In this document: in pieces, positions 6,782-15,255 of the stretch
How positions within the stretch are numbered: position 1 is the first letter of the stretch
How the letters are laid out: each line of letters begins with the position of its first letter
Assembly: GCF_000715505.1 (NCBI RefSeq)
Contig: NZ_JHEH01000013.1
Span: 1-64,000 of the forward strand
Length of the DNA stretch: 64,000 bases
Direction: 5' to 3'
Source of the DNA: Thioclava dalianensis
GTDB lineage: Bacteria; Pseudomonadota; Alphaproteobacteria; Rhodobacterales; Rhodobacteraceae
The notes under the pieces: generated by a model
What the model was told of the DNA's origin: nothing
The model's database searches: none
Seen by the model: only the letters and a program-made list of their open reading frames with translations
Made by a program: the position numbers and the translations under genes

Positions 6782-7993
6782 TTACCCTTCCCTCTCAAGC
6801 ACACGCGTATCGGGCAGAAAGGCGGCGAGTATGCCGATCACCGGCAGCACGGAGCACAGGTCGAACACGAATGTGATGCCCTTCCAATCCGCCAGAGCGC
6901 CCAACATCGCCGCACCAATCCCCCCGATCCCGAAGGCGAGGCCGAAAAAGAGCCCCGAGACCATGCCCACCCGCCCGGGCATCAGATCCTGACCGTAGAC
7001 CAGGATGGTCGGGAAGGCCGAAGCGATGGTGAAACCGATGACCGCGCTGAGCAGAACCGTCGGCGTCAAACCGACATGCGGCAAGATCAACGTGAACGGC
7101 AGCACGCCCAGGATCGACGCCCAGATCACCGGCTTGCGCCCGATCTTGTCGCCGATCGGACCGCCTGCAACCGTGCCCGCCGCGACCGCTCCGAAGAACA
7201 CGAATTGACAGATTTGCGCCTGCTGCGTGCCGATCCCGAACTTCGCGATCAGGAAAAAGATGTAATAGCTCGTGAAGGAGGCCAGATAGATATATTTGGA
7301 AAACAGCAGCGCGATCAGCACGCAGATCGCCATGCGAACCTTGCGCCGCGACAGCACCGCATGCCGGATCGGCGCCTTCGCGGATGGGCGTTTCGCATGG
7401 CCGTTGACCTTATACCAGCGGCCCAGAGCGCTCAGAATGATCATCCCGGTCAGTGCCGCCAAGGCAAACCACGCAAGCCCCTGCTGCCCGCGCGGCAGCA
7501 CGATGAAGGCTGCGGCAAGCGGACCGATGGCCGTGCCGAAATTGCCGCCCACCTGAAAGATCGACTGTGCCATGCCATGTGAGCCCCCCGAGGCGAGCCG
7601 GGCGATGCGCGAGGATTCGGGATGAAAGATCGAGGAGCCGACGCCCAGCAGGACCCCGCCCGCAAGCAGCACCGCATAGCTTGGCGCATAGGCCAGCGTC
7701 AGCAAGCCCAGCATCGAGGACGCCATGCCGAAGGGCAGCGAATAGGGCAACGGTCTGCGATCCGTATAGGCGCCGATAAAGGGCTGAAGGATCGAAGCCG
7801 TGATCTGGTAGACAAGCGTCAGACAGCCCACCTGTACAAAGGACAGCGCAAAGTGGCCCTGCAGGATGGGATACACGGCAGGCAGCAGCGACTGAATCAT
7901 GTCATTGAGGAAATGGCACAGGCTGGCTGCGCCGAGCACAGAATAGCTCGCCCGCCCTCTGGGTGTCGGGGCGGCTGTGATGGTCAGGGACAT
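6782..7993 (-). CDS. MFS efflux transporter, fosmidomycin-resistance (Fsr) type
   Basis: A twelve-helix major facilitator pump of about 403 residues. The region IFHPESSRIARLASGG, the N-terminal CHFLNDMIQSLLPAVYPIL and GGPIGDKIGRKPVIW are typical of Fsr-like exporters, which remove fosmidomycin and similar small drugs using the proton gradient. The true substrate is unknown. I start at ATG 7993 (MSLTITAAPTPRGRASYS) because the 37 residues before it in the frame are not membrane-protein-like. It is divergent from an AraC regulator 122 bp away, the usual arrangement for a regulator controlling its neighbour's pump, and convergent with the permease gene at 6748. Confidence 0.87.
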   Translation of the reverse strand: MSLTITAAPTPRGRASYSVLGAASLCHFLNDMIQSLLPAVYPILQGHFALSFVQVGCLTLVYQITASILQPFIGAYTDRRPLPYSLPFGMASSMLGLLTLAYAPSYAVLLAGGVLLGVGSSIFHPESSRIARLASGGSHGMAQSIFQVGGNFGTAIGPLAAAFIVLPRGQQGLAWFALAALTGMIILSALGRWYKVNGHAKRPSAKAPIRHAVLSRRKVRMAICVLIALLFSKYIYLASFTSYYIFFLIAKFGIGTQQAQICQFVFFGAVAAGTVAGGPIGDKIGRKPVIWASILGVLPFTLILPHVGLTPTVLLSAVIGFTIASAFPTILVYGQDLMPGRVGMVSGLFFGLAFGIGGIGAAMLGALADWKGITFVFDLCSVLPVIGILAAFLPDTRVLEREG

Positions 7994-8115
7994 AGGATCA
8001 GCCTTGGTCGGAGAAGAAGCGAGGGTCACTTGCCAAAGAGGCACCTCCGTTCTACGGATCGTGCGATTGGCCTGCCACCTTGAGCGGGCCTCGCTCTTAC
8101 GCAACTGGGCCAGAG

Positions 8116-8901
8116 ATGCGAGATATTCCTATCGACGCGGTGGATCACATTCGCCGCCCCATCGTCGCGATCACCCGCGATCACCCCGACGGCCGTCAGA
8201 TCGCGCCGCATTCCCACAGGCGCGGACAGCTGATCTCTGGTGCGACCGGTCTTATCGTGCTGTCCACGCCCTATGGCACTTGGGTCATGCCGCCACAGCG
8301 GGGTGTCTGGATTCCGCCCGGCGTGATCCACAATGTCCAGATGGTCGGCGCGGTCCGAGTACAAAGCCTCTATATCGAGCCCGATGCGGCGCGCGGCATG
8401 CCCGATCATTGTCAGGTTCTAGAAATCTCCAGCTTCATGCGCGGCCTGATTGTCGAAGCCCTCGATCTTCCGCTCGAATATGATCTGGGTGGTCGGGCGG
8501 GAGCGCTGATGACGCTTTTGGGCTATGAGATCGCGCGGCTCCCCACCCTGCCCCTGTCGCTGCCCTATCCGCGAGATGATCGCTTGGCCGCGATCTGCAG
8601 ACGCTTCATGCAACGCCCGAATATTCACGAGACGATCGACGACTGGAGCGGACGGCTTGGCATGAGCAGGCGTGCCTTCACACGGTTCTTTCGCAAGGAA
8701 ACCGGGCTGAGCTTCGTGGCGTGGCGGCAGCAAGCCTGTCTGCTGTCAGCGCTGCCACAACTGGCAACAGGACGGCCTGTCACAGCGGTTGCCCTCGATC
8801 TCGGATACGAGAACCCAGCCGCCTTCACCATCATGTTCAAGAAAGCCTTCGGGGCACCACCGCTCGCCTATCTCGGGCGGCGGGCGAGCGCCCGGGTCTG
8901 A
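8116..8901 (+). CDS. AraC-family transcriptional regulator with cupin sensor domain
   Basis: A regulator of about 261 residues. The N-terminal cupin-type domain includes IAPHSHRRGQLISGATG and PPQRGVWIPPGVIHNV; the C-terminal double helix-turn-helix includes SRRAFTRFFRKETGLSF and ALDLGYENPAAFTIMFKKAFG, the classic AraC signature. This cupin-AraC class often controls a divergent exporter or catabolic gene, and the MFS pump on the opposite strand is the obvious target. ATG 8116 is preferred over the upstream TTG 8080. The 122 bp divergent gap contains a short TGCC-AAAGA-GGCA dyad that could be an operator, but it is weak. Confidence 0.88.
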   Translation: MRDIPIDAVDHIRRPIVAITRDHPDGRQIAPHSHRRGQLISGATGLIVLSTPYGTWVMPPQRGVWIPPGVIHNVQMVGAVRVQSLYIEPDAARGMPDHCQVLEISSFMRGLIVEALDLPLEYDLGGRAGALMTLLGYEIARLPTLPLSLPYPRDDRLAAICRRFMQRPNIHETIDDWSGRLGMSRRAFTRFFRKETGLSFVAWRQQACLLSALPQLATGRPVTAVALDLGYENPAAFTIMFKKAFGAPPLAYLGRRASARV

Positions 8902-9014
8902 GCGGAAATCGCTCCGATGGAAGGGAAATATTAAGGTTGATCGCGCATCTGTAGGGGACGCCGGCGGAACGGAATGGCGCCGGGATTATCCTTCCCTGAT
9001 GGCGGAGCAAGGCC

Positions 9015-10748
9015 ATGGTGCCGAGTGACAGCGCGCAACCCACTGATATCTTGCCCCGCGCGCTGGCGGGTGCCCGTCCCGCGCTGATCGGAGTCGGGCT
9101 GTTCAGCGCGGTGATCAATCTTCTGATGCTGACCGGGCCGCTGTTCATGTTGCAGGTCTATGACCGGGTGCTGGCCAGTCGCTCGACCAGCTCGCTCTTG
9201 GTGCTTTTTGCAATCACGGTGTTTCTCTTCGCGATCATGGGCCTGCTCGATCATCTGCGGGGGCGGGTTCTCGCGCGCGTGGGCGCGCAACTCCAGTCCC
9301 GGCTTGATGACGCGGCCATTGCAGCGACGCTGCGCGATGCCGAGCGGCCCGCGATGCGCGACCGTCCGAGCCTCGCGCTCGCCGATCTGCGCGCCTTGCA
9401 AGAGCTGTTTGCCTCCGCCGCGCCAGGCGCGCTGTTCGACCTGCCATGGACCCCGCTTTTCATCGGCATTCTCTTTCTCTTTCATCCGCTGATGGGCAGC
9501 TTTGCGCTCGGCGGGGCGGTGCTCATCTTTGCGCTTGCCGCACTCAACCAGCGTGTCAGCCGGACCGGGCTGCACAAAGCGGCGCGGATCTCGGCACAGG
9601 CCGATCACATGGGCGAAGCTGCGCGCCGCGACATCGAGACGATCCGCGCCCTTGGGATGCGTCAGGTCCAATCGGACAGGTGGCGCGCGCTGCGCGACCG
9701 GGCGCTGAGCGCACGCATGCAGGCTTCAGATCGAAGCGGCGCGATTGCGGCGGCAACCCGCGCCAGCCGGATCTTGTTGCAATCCGCGATCCTTGCGCTC
9801 GGGGCGTGGCTGGTCTTACGCGACCAACTCACCGCAGGGGCGATGATCGCGGGCTCTGTCCTGCTGGGACGCGCTTTCGCTCCGGTGGAGCAGACCCTCG
9901 CTCACTGGCCTCAGATCCAGCGCGCCCTTCAGGCCCGCGCCAGCCTGAATGCGCTTCTATCGGCTCATCTCCCAGACGTCCCGATGCCCCTGCCCCGCCC
10001 GCAACCGCCGCACCTTACTGTCGAGGGGCTGGCCGTCATACCGCCCGGCAGCGAGGCCCCGAGCCTGCGCAATATCAGCCTCCGGGCCTCTGCCGGAGAT
10101 GCGGTTGCGGTGATCGGCCCCTCGGCCAGCGGGAAGTCTTCGCTTGCCCGCGCCCTCACCGGGCTTTGGCCGCCAATCCGCGGCGCGATCCGCCTCAACG
10201 GCGCGGACCTCGCGCAATATGACCCCGACCGTCTGGGCGGGTTCCTCGGCTACTTGCCCCAGAAGGTCGTGCTGCTTCCCGGCACCGTGGCTGAAAACAT
10301 CGCGCGCTTCGCGCCCGATGCCAAGCCTCAGGCGATCATTGACGCCGCGCGCGCCGCCTGCGTCCACGATCTGATCCTCGCCCTCCCGCAAGGCTATGAC
10401 ACGGTGCTGCATGATGACGGGGCCGCGCTTTCGGGCGGGCAGCGCCAACGCATCGGGCTGGCCCGCGCCTTTTTCGGCGAGCCAGAAATGCTCATTCTAG
10501 ACGAGCCCAATGCCCATCTCGACGATCAGGGCGTCCATGCGCTCAATCTCGCGATCGCACAGGCACGCGCGTCCGGCAAGCTGGTCTTCGTGATGTCGCA
10601 CAGGCCGTCGGCGTTGGCGCAATGCAACCTTGTCTTACTGCTTGATGGCGGGGTCGCGCGCGATTTCGGGCCGCGCGATACGGTGCTCGCGCGGCTGAAC
10701 CAGACCGAACCACAGGTGTTCACCTCGCAACGCGGGGCCGTACCATGA
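9015..10748 (+). CDS. type I secretion ABC transporter, permease-ATPase (PrtD family)
   Basis: A 577-residue inner-membrane exporter half. A six-helix transmembrane domain occupies about residues 15-300 (GPLFMLQVYDRVLASRS is the family start), followed by an ABC ATPase domain. Walker A is GPSASGKSS at 368-376, the signature is LSGGQRQR near 474, and Walker B is MLILDEP near 493 with a downstream H-loop (VMSHRPS). PrtD-type proteins lack the N-terminal peptidase-like domain of HlyB and export proteins with C-terminal signals through PrtE and a TolC-type channel. A GGAG site 7 bases before the ATG supports the start. The stop overlaps the next gene (ATGA). No RTX substrate gene or TolC homologue is adjacent, so the substrate is unknown. 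Confidence 0.92.
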   Translation: MVPSDSAQPTDILPRALAGARPALIGVGLFSAVINLLMLTGPLFMLQVYDRVLASRSTSSLLVLFAITVFLFAIMGLLDHLRGRVLARVGAQLQSRLDDAAIAATLRDAERPAMRDRPSLALADLRALQELFASAAPGALFDLPWTPLFIGILFLFHPLMGSFALGGAVLIFALAALNQRVSRTGLHKAARISAQADHMGEAARRDIETIRALGMRQVQSDRWRALRDRALSARMQASDRSGAIAAATRASRILLQSAILALGAWLVLRDQLTAGAMIAGSVLLGRAFAPVEQTLAHWPQIQRALQARASLNALLSAHLPDVPMPLPRPQPPHLTVEGLAVIPPGSEAPSLRNISLRASAGDAVAVIGPSASGKSSLARALTGLWPPIRGAIRLNGADLAQYDPDRLGGFLGYLPQKVVLLPGTVAENIARFAPDAKPQAIIDAARAACVHDLILALPQGYDTVLHDDGAALSGGQRQRIGLARAFFGEPEMLILDEPNAHLDDQGVHALNLAIAQARASGKLVFVMSHRPSALAQCNLVLLLDGGVARDFGPRDTVLARLNQTEPQVFTSQRGAVP

Positions 10749-12040
10749 CGCAAGACTGGTCTGCGCGCCCCTATCTCGCGGCGGGCTCCTTGGTCCTCGG
10801 GCTCGGGCTGGGCGGCTTTGTGCTCTGGGCGGTCCTGTGCCAGATTTCCGGCGCGGTGGTGGTGCAGGGACGGGTTGCCTTCGAGATGCAACGCCAGATC
10901 GTGCAACATCCCGATGGCGGGGTAATCTCGCAGATCCATGTCCGCGATGGCGATCATGTCAAGGCCGGGGATGCCCTGATCACGCTCGACGATACCGAAC
11001 TGCGCACCCAACGCACGCTGCTGATCCAGGCGCTCTCAAAGACCACCGCGCGGATTGTTCAGCTGACAGCCCGCATCGCGGAAGACACAGCGCTGCGCTT
11101 CCCGCCTGAGCTTACGCAGGCGGGACGCGACGATCCGGGGGTGGCCCGCATCATCGGCGCAGAACGTGCCGCCTTCACCGCGTTCCACGACACGCGCGCG
11201 CTGGCCGAGCGCCAATTCACGCAGCGCAAGACCCAGATCGAGGCTCAGATCGCGGGATACACCCGGCAGCGGGCCGCCCAGACACGCCAGCGAGCCTTCA
11301 TCGCGCAGGAGCTTGCCGTGCAAAGCGCCTTGCTCAATCAAGGCCTGTCGCAAGCGCCTCGCGTGCTGGCCCTGCAAAGGCAAGATGCGGAATTCGACGG
11401 TCGGATCGGCCAGCTCACCGCACAGATCGCCGAGGCCCGAAGTCGAATGGCGAGCGATCAGCTTGAGATGCTGGGCCAGCAAACCGCGCAGCGCGCCGCA
11501 GCCCAAGAGGAACTGCGCGAGCTTTTGCCTGCCGAGACCGATCTGCGCGAACGGCTTGCCTTGATCGAGACCCGGATCGGTCGCCGCGTGCTGCGCGCCC
11601 CGATCACAGGCGAGATCATCGATATGCAGCTCCACACGCTCGGCGGGGTCATGCCCGCGGGCCGCGATGTGCTCTCGATCGTGCCCGCCGGATCGCCCCT
11701 GACATTCACCGCGCAGATCGATCCCCGAGAGATCGACAGGGTCACGGCGGGGCAACCTGCCACGCTCCAGTTTCCAAGCTTCAATCGCCGCACCACGCCC
11801 AGCTTTCCCGCGATTGTGCGCGACGTCTCGGCCGACGTCATGCGCGATCCACAGACGGGCCGGACCTATTTTCTCGCCCAGCTTACCGTGACAGGACCGG
11901 GCCTGCCTGTGCCTGTGGCGCAGGGGCTGAAGCCCGGCACACCTTTTGAGGGTTTCATCGGCACCGGGGCCCGCAGCGTTGCCTCTTATCTCATAAAGCC
12001 CTTGGGTGACTACCTTTCCTACGCCCTGCGCGAGGACTAG
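10745..12040 (+). CDS. type I secretion membrane-fusion protein (HlyD/PrtE family)
   Basis: A 431-residue adaptor that bridges the PrtD-type exporter to an outer-membrane channel. One N-terminal membrane helix (about residues 13-38) is followed by a biotinyl-lipoyl-like half (GGVISQIHVRDGDHVKAGD), a long coiled-coil hairpin rich in Gln, Arg and Ala (about 90-265), the second lipoyl half (RRVLRAPITGEI) and a beta-barrel domain (VPAGSPLTFTAQIDPREID). Length and order match the HlyD family. The ATGA overlap with the ABC gene couples their translation. A terminator follows at 12083, so the unit appears to be just these two genes. Confidence 0.92.
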   Translation: MTQDWSARPYLAAGSLVLGLGLGGFVLWAVLCQISGAVVVQGRVAFEMQRQIVQHPDGGVISQIHVRDGDHVKAGDALITLDDTELRTQRTLLIQALSKTTARIVQLTARIAEDTALRFPPELTQAGRDDPGVARIIGAERAAFTAFHDTRALAERQFTQRKTQIEAQIAGYTRQRAAQTRQRAFIAQELAVQSALLNQGLSQAPRVLALQRQDAEFDGRIGQLTAQIAEARSRMASDQLEMLGQQTAQRAAAQEELRELLPAETDLRERLALIETRIGRRVLRAPITGEIIDMQLHTLGGVMPAGRDVLSIVPAGSPLTFTAQIDPREIDRVTAGQPATLQFPSFNRRTTPSFPAIVRDVSADVMRDPQTGRTYFLAQLTVTGPGLPVPVAQGLKPGTPFEGFIGTGARSVASYLIKPLGDYLSYALRED

Positions 12041-12082
12041 CCTTCTGCGGCCCGTTCACAGATCGTTGATGAGATGGCACAC

Positions 12083-12104
12083 CGCCGCACTGCGGCGAAT
12101 TTTT
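12083..12104 (+). terminator. terminator after the type I secretion pair
   Basis: CGCCGC-ACT-GCGGCG followed by AATTTTT. An outer ACACCG (12079-12084) can pair with CGGTGT (12105-12110) as an alternative stem. Confidence 0.7.
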
Positions 12105-12139
12105 CGGTGTGAACCGTCGCATTTCGTGGTTAATAAGGC

Positions 12140-13288
12140 GTGATTCAGACGAGACCGGCGGAGAGACGCAACTTGCCCCACAAGCTTTTTCGAGTGTGCC
12201 TGACGTTGGCCTGTATCGTCGCGCTGAGCGCATGTACGCTGCCGCGCGGCGTCGGTATGACGAACGAGATCATCGGGCATGGACAGAGCAACAACAAGGA
12301 TGCTCCCTTCGAGATCGTCCGCGTCAAACGCGATAATGTCGTAGCGCTTGATGCTTGGCCCACCACGGGGTGGTCGGGCACCTATCACTGGTTGCCCAAG
12401 ACCACCGGCTCCAACGCGCCGCTGATCCAGACCGGGGATATGATCACGCTGAAAGTCTGGGACAACAGCGAAAATTCCCTGCTGACCAATGCCGACCAGA
12501 AGGTCGTTCCGATCAGCAAGGTGACCGTGGCTCCGGATGGCACGATTTTCGTGCCCTATGTTGGAGATATCATGGTGCGTGGCATGCGCCCGAATACCGC
12601 GCGCAAAAAGGTTGAGGATGCGTTGCAGCCCTTCATCCCCTCCGCGCAGGTTCAACTTGACTATGAGCCCGGCGAGAGCAGCTCTGTCGATCTTGTCTCG
12701 GGCGTCGCCAAGCCCGGCACCTACCCGCTGCTCGACCGCAACAGCACCGTCTTGTCGATCATCGCGCGTGGCGGCGGCATTTCACCGACGCTCAACAACC
12801 CGCTGGTGCGGCTGATGCGCAATGGGCGGACCTATGACATCCGGTCCAAAAAGCTGTTCTCTGATGCGCGCTATGACACAACCGTCAGCGGCGGGGACAA
12901 GGTCGTCGTGCAGGAAGATCAGCGCTACTTCACCGCCTTCGGTGCGAGCGGCAAAGAGAACATCGTGACCTTCCCGAAAGAGACGCTGACCGCGCTTGAA
13001 GCCATGTCACTGGTGGGCGGCCTCGACGATACCCGCGCGAACCCGAAAGGTGTGCTGGTGCTGCGCGAATATACGCCCGATCAGCTCCGTCAGGACGGCA
13101 AGGGGCCGAACCGCGCGGACGTGGCCTTTGTCTTCGATCTGACCAGCGGCGAGGGGCTGTTCGCTGCCCGCAAGTTCGAGATCAATCCGCAAGATACGGT
13201 GATCGTGACGGAGTCCCCGGTGGTGAGCGTGCGCACGGTCTTCGGCTTGCTCAACACCTTGCTAATCACAGGCAACAGGCTGAAATAG
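12140..13288 (+). CDS. polysaccharide export lipoprotein (Wza/Poly_export family)
   Basis: An outer-membrane lipoprotein of up to 382 residues involved in exporting capsule or exopolysaccharide. The signal ends in the lipobox ALSAC. A Poly_export domain follows (DMITLKVWDNSENSLL ... VTVAPDGTIFVPYVGDI), then soluble ligand-binding beta-grasp repeats (VSGVAKPGTYPLLDRNSTVL; NIVTFPKETLTALEAMSLVGG). The start is GTG 12140; a TTG at 12173 closer to the signal peptide is possible. It has a single-gene layout between the secretion pair's terminator and its own strong terminator. No Wzc kinase or glycosyltransferases are adjacent, so it may serve a locus elsewhere. Confidence 0.88.
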   Translation: MIQTRPAERRNLPHKLFRVCLTLACIVALSACTLPRGVGMTNEIIGHGQSNNKDAPFEIVRVKRDNVVALDAWPTTGWSGTYHWLPKTTGSNAPLIQTGDMITLKVWDNSENSLLTNADQKVVPISKVTVAPDGTIFVPYVGDIMVRGMRPNTARKKVEDALQPFIPSAQVQLDYEPGESSSVDLVSGVAKPGTYPLLDRNSTVLSIIARGGGISPTLNNPLVRLMRNGRTYDIRSKKLFSDARYDTTVSGGDKVVVQEDQRYFTAFGASGKENIVTFPKETLTALEAMSLVGGLDDTRANPKGVLVLREYTPDQLRQDGKGPNRADVAFVFDLTSGEGLFAARKFEINPQDTVIVTESPVVSVRTVFGLLNTLLITGNRLK

Positions 13289-13309
13289 GCCGCGCGCCAG
13301 TGCGACAAG

Positions 13310-13340
13310 AAAGGCCCCACGCAACTGCGCGGGGCCTTTT
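13310..13340. terminator. bidirectional terminator between the Wza-like gene and the adenosine kinase gene
   Basis: AAAGGCCCC and GGGGCCTTT pair as a 9 bp stem with a small inner CGC/GCG stem; T-runs lie on both strands. The flanking genes converge here. Confidence 0.85.
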
Positions 13341-13460
13341 CTATTATGGCAGATGCGCGGCGATCTGGCGCGTCGTTCGGCGGCGGTTCGATCAAATCAA
13401 AACCTGACGCGCGCAATCAAGCGTGCATGTCACTCCCTTACGTCACACCATGCAACCGGC

Positions 13461-14447
13461 TCAGATCACACCATTCGCGGCGAACAGGGTTTTGAGATCG
13501 ACCTCGGGACGCGCGCCGTAATGGCTGATCACTTCAGCGGCAGCGATACAGCCCATGCGACCGGACACCTCGAGGCTTTGCCCCGTGGCCATCCCGTAGA
13601 TGAATCCGGCCGCGAACTGGTCGCCCGCGCCTGTCGCATCAAGCGGCACCACACGTTTGACCGGCACATCGACCCGTTCGCTGCCACGGATCACAACCAC
13701 GTCCGAGCCCGAGCGCGTGCACACGACCGTGCCGCATTCCTGCGCGGCCTGCTGCAAGGCCGGTTCAAGCTCGGTCTGATAGAGCGCCTGCCATTCGTGC
13801 TCATTGCCGATCACGTAATCCATCTGATCGCGCACGAGGCGCCGAAAATCGTCGCGGTGACGGTTGACGCAGAACGGATCGCTCAGCGCGATGCCAGCGC
13901 GCCCCCCGCCCCGGTGACAGCCCTCAGCGGCCTTGTGAAACGCCGTCTTGCCGTGGTCCTTGTCAAACAGATAGCCCTCGAGAAAGAGCCATTCGCAATT
14001 TTCCACGACCTCAAGGGCGACATCCTCGGTGCCAAGATCGGCACCCGCGCCCAGATAGGTGTTCATCGAACGCTCGCCATCAGGCGTGACAAAGATCATC
14101 GAGCGCGAGGTCGGAAGCTCAACCGTCGGCACCGGCGCGTTCGGGAAATCGGTGCCCTCAGCGGCAAGCGAGGCGGCATAGAATCGCCCCAGCACATCGT
14201 CTTTCACACGACCGATAAAGGCGGTTCCAAGCCCCATATTGCCCAGCCCCGCCAAAGTATTGCCGACCGAGCCGCCCGGCGCCTGCGTACGATCTTTCAT
14301 CGCGCCGTAAAGCGTCTCTGCGCGCTCGCGCTCGATGAGCTGCATGATGCCTTTCTCGATCCCCATATGATCCAGAAAGCTGTCGTCGCATTGCGCGATC
14401 ACATCGACAATGGCGTTTCCGATGCCGACGACCTGATAGTTTTTCAA
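13461..14447 (-). CDS. adenosine kinase (PfkB/ribokinase family)
   Basis: A 328-residue sugar/nucleoside kinase that phosphorylates adenosine to AMP in purine salvage. The N-terminal PfkB signature is PGGSVGNTLAGLGNMG (residues 58-73). The C-terminal signature is LDATGAGDQFAAGF with the catalytic base Asp276 in GAGD. N-terminal VVGIGNAIVDVIAQ is typical of alphaproteobacterial adenosine kinases. The start is TTG at 14447: an AGGAG site lies 8 bases upstream, no ATG fits, and the codon overlaps the endonuclease III stop as TTGA. The two genes are therefore translationally coupled. Confidence 0.88.
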   Translation of the reverse strand: MKNYQVVGIGNAIVDVIAQCDDSFLDHMGIEKGIMQLIERERAETLYGAMKDRTQAPGGSVGNTLAGLGNMGLGTAFIGRVKDDVLGRFYAASLAAEGTDFPNAPVPTVELPTSRSMIFVTPDGERSMNTYLGAGADLGTEDVALEVVENCEWLFLEGYLFDKDHGKTAFHKAAEGCHRGGGRAGIALSDPFCVNRHRDDFRRLVRDQMDYVIGNEHEWQALYQTELEPALQQAAQECGTVVCTRSGSDVVVIRGSERVDVPVKRVVPLDATGAGDQFAAGFIYGMATGQSLEVSGRMGCIAAAEVISHYGARPEVDLKTLFAANGVI

Positions 14448-15088
14448 AGCGTTTTCTCCTCGAACTGGCACAGGTCCCGGATCGGACAGGCGCCACATTT
14501 CGGTTTGCGTGCCACGCAGATATAGCGCCCGTGCAGGATCAGCCAGTGATGCGCGTGATGTTGAAATTCGACCGGCACATTGTCCTCGATCGCCCGTTCG
14601 ACCGCGTCGACATCCTTGCCCGGACAGATCCCCGAGCGGTTGCCGACCCGGAAGATATGCGTGTCCACCGCCTGCGCGGGATGCCCGAACCACATGTTGA
14701 GCACGACATTGGCGGTCTTGCGCCCGACGCCGGGCAGCGATTGCAGCGCCGCGCGCGAGCTGGGCACCTCGCCGCCATAGTGATCGACGAGGATCTGGCT
14801 GAGCTTGATGACATTCTTGGCCTTTTGCCGAAACAGCCCGATCGTCTTGATATGCTCGGTCACGCCATCGAGGCCCAGCTCCAGCATCTTCTCGGGGCTG
14901 TCGGCGCGCGCAAAGAGCCCGCGCGTGGCTTTGTTCACGCCCGCATCCGTCGCCTGCGCCGAAAGCGCCACTGCGACCACTAGCGTATAGGCATTCACAT
15001 GCTCGAGCTCCCCTTGGGGATGGGGCTCGGAAGTCTGGAAGCGGGAAAAAACCTCTTTCATAGAGGCATAGTCGAACTGTTTGGCCAT
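14444..15088 (-). CDS. nth: endonuclease III (DNA glycosylase/AP lyase)
   Basis: A 214-residue base-excision repair enzyme that removes oxidised pyrimidines and nicks the abasic site. The helix-hairpin-helix LPGVGRKTANVVLN carries catalytic Lys124, and VDTHIFRV carries Asp142. The C-terminal [4Fe-4S] ligands are Cys191, Cys198, Cys201 and Cys207, in the exact C-x6-C-x2-C-x5-C spacing of Nth. Length matches E. coli Nth (211). ATG 15088 is used; the frame runs further upstream, but that part is not Nth sequence. It forms an operon with adenosine kinase through a 4-base overlap. Confidence 0.95.
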   Translation of the reverse strand: MAKQFDYASMKEVFSRFQTSEPHPQGELEHVNAYTLVVAVALSAQATDAGVNKATRGLFARADSPEKMLELGLDGVTEHIKTIGLFRQKAKNVIKLSQILVDHYGGEVPSSRAALQSLPGVGRKTANVVLNMWFGHPAQAVDTHIFRVGNRSGICPGKDVDAVERAIEDNVPVEFQHHAHHWLILHGRYICVARKPKCGACPIRDLCQFEEKTL

Positions 15089-15255
15089 ATCCCCTAATGC
15101 CTTCCTCCCCGCGCAAGGGCAAGTCTGCGCGGCAATTGGTGAGGATTTTGCGAAAACTGTCGCGATCGGACGCGAGGGTTTTTGCCAGCGCTTAACCCGA
15201 TATTTGCGCCAACGCGCGACACTCCCCCCAACAGCAGCACCGTCCGGGGACGAAA

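Noticed and set aside
14448-15122. longer adenosine kinase reaching back to 15122
   Set aside because: The upstream part of the frame is the shadow of endonuclease III. The TTG at 14447 has a good ribosome-binding site and starts the kinase fold.
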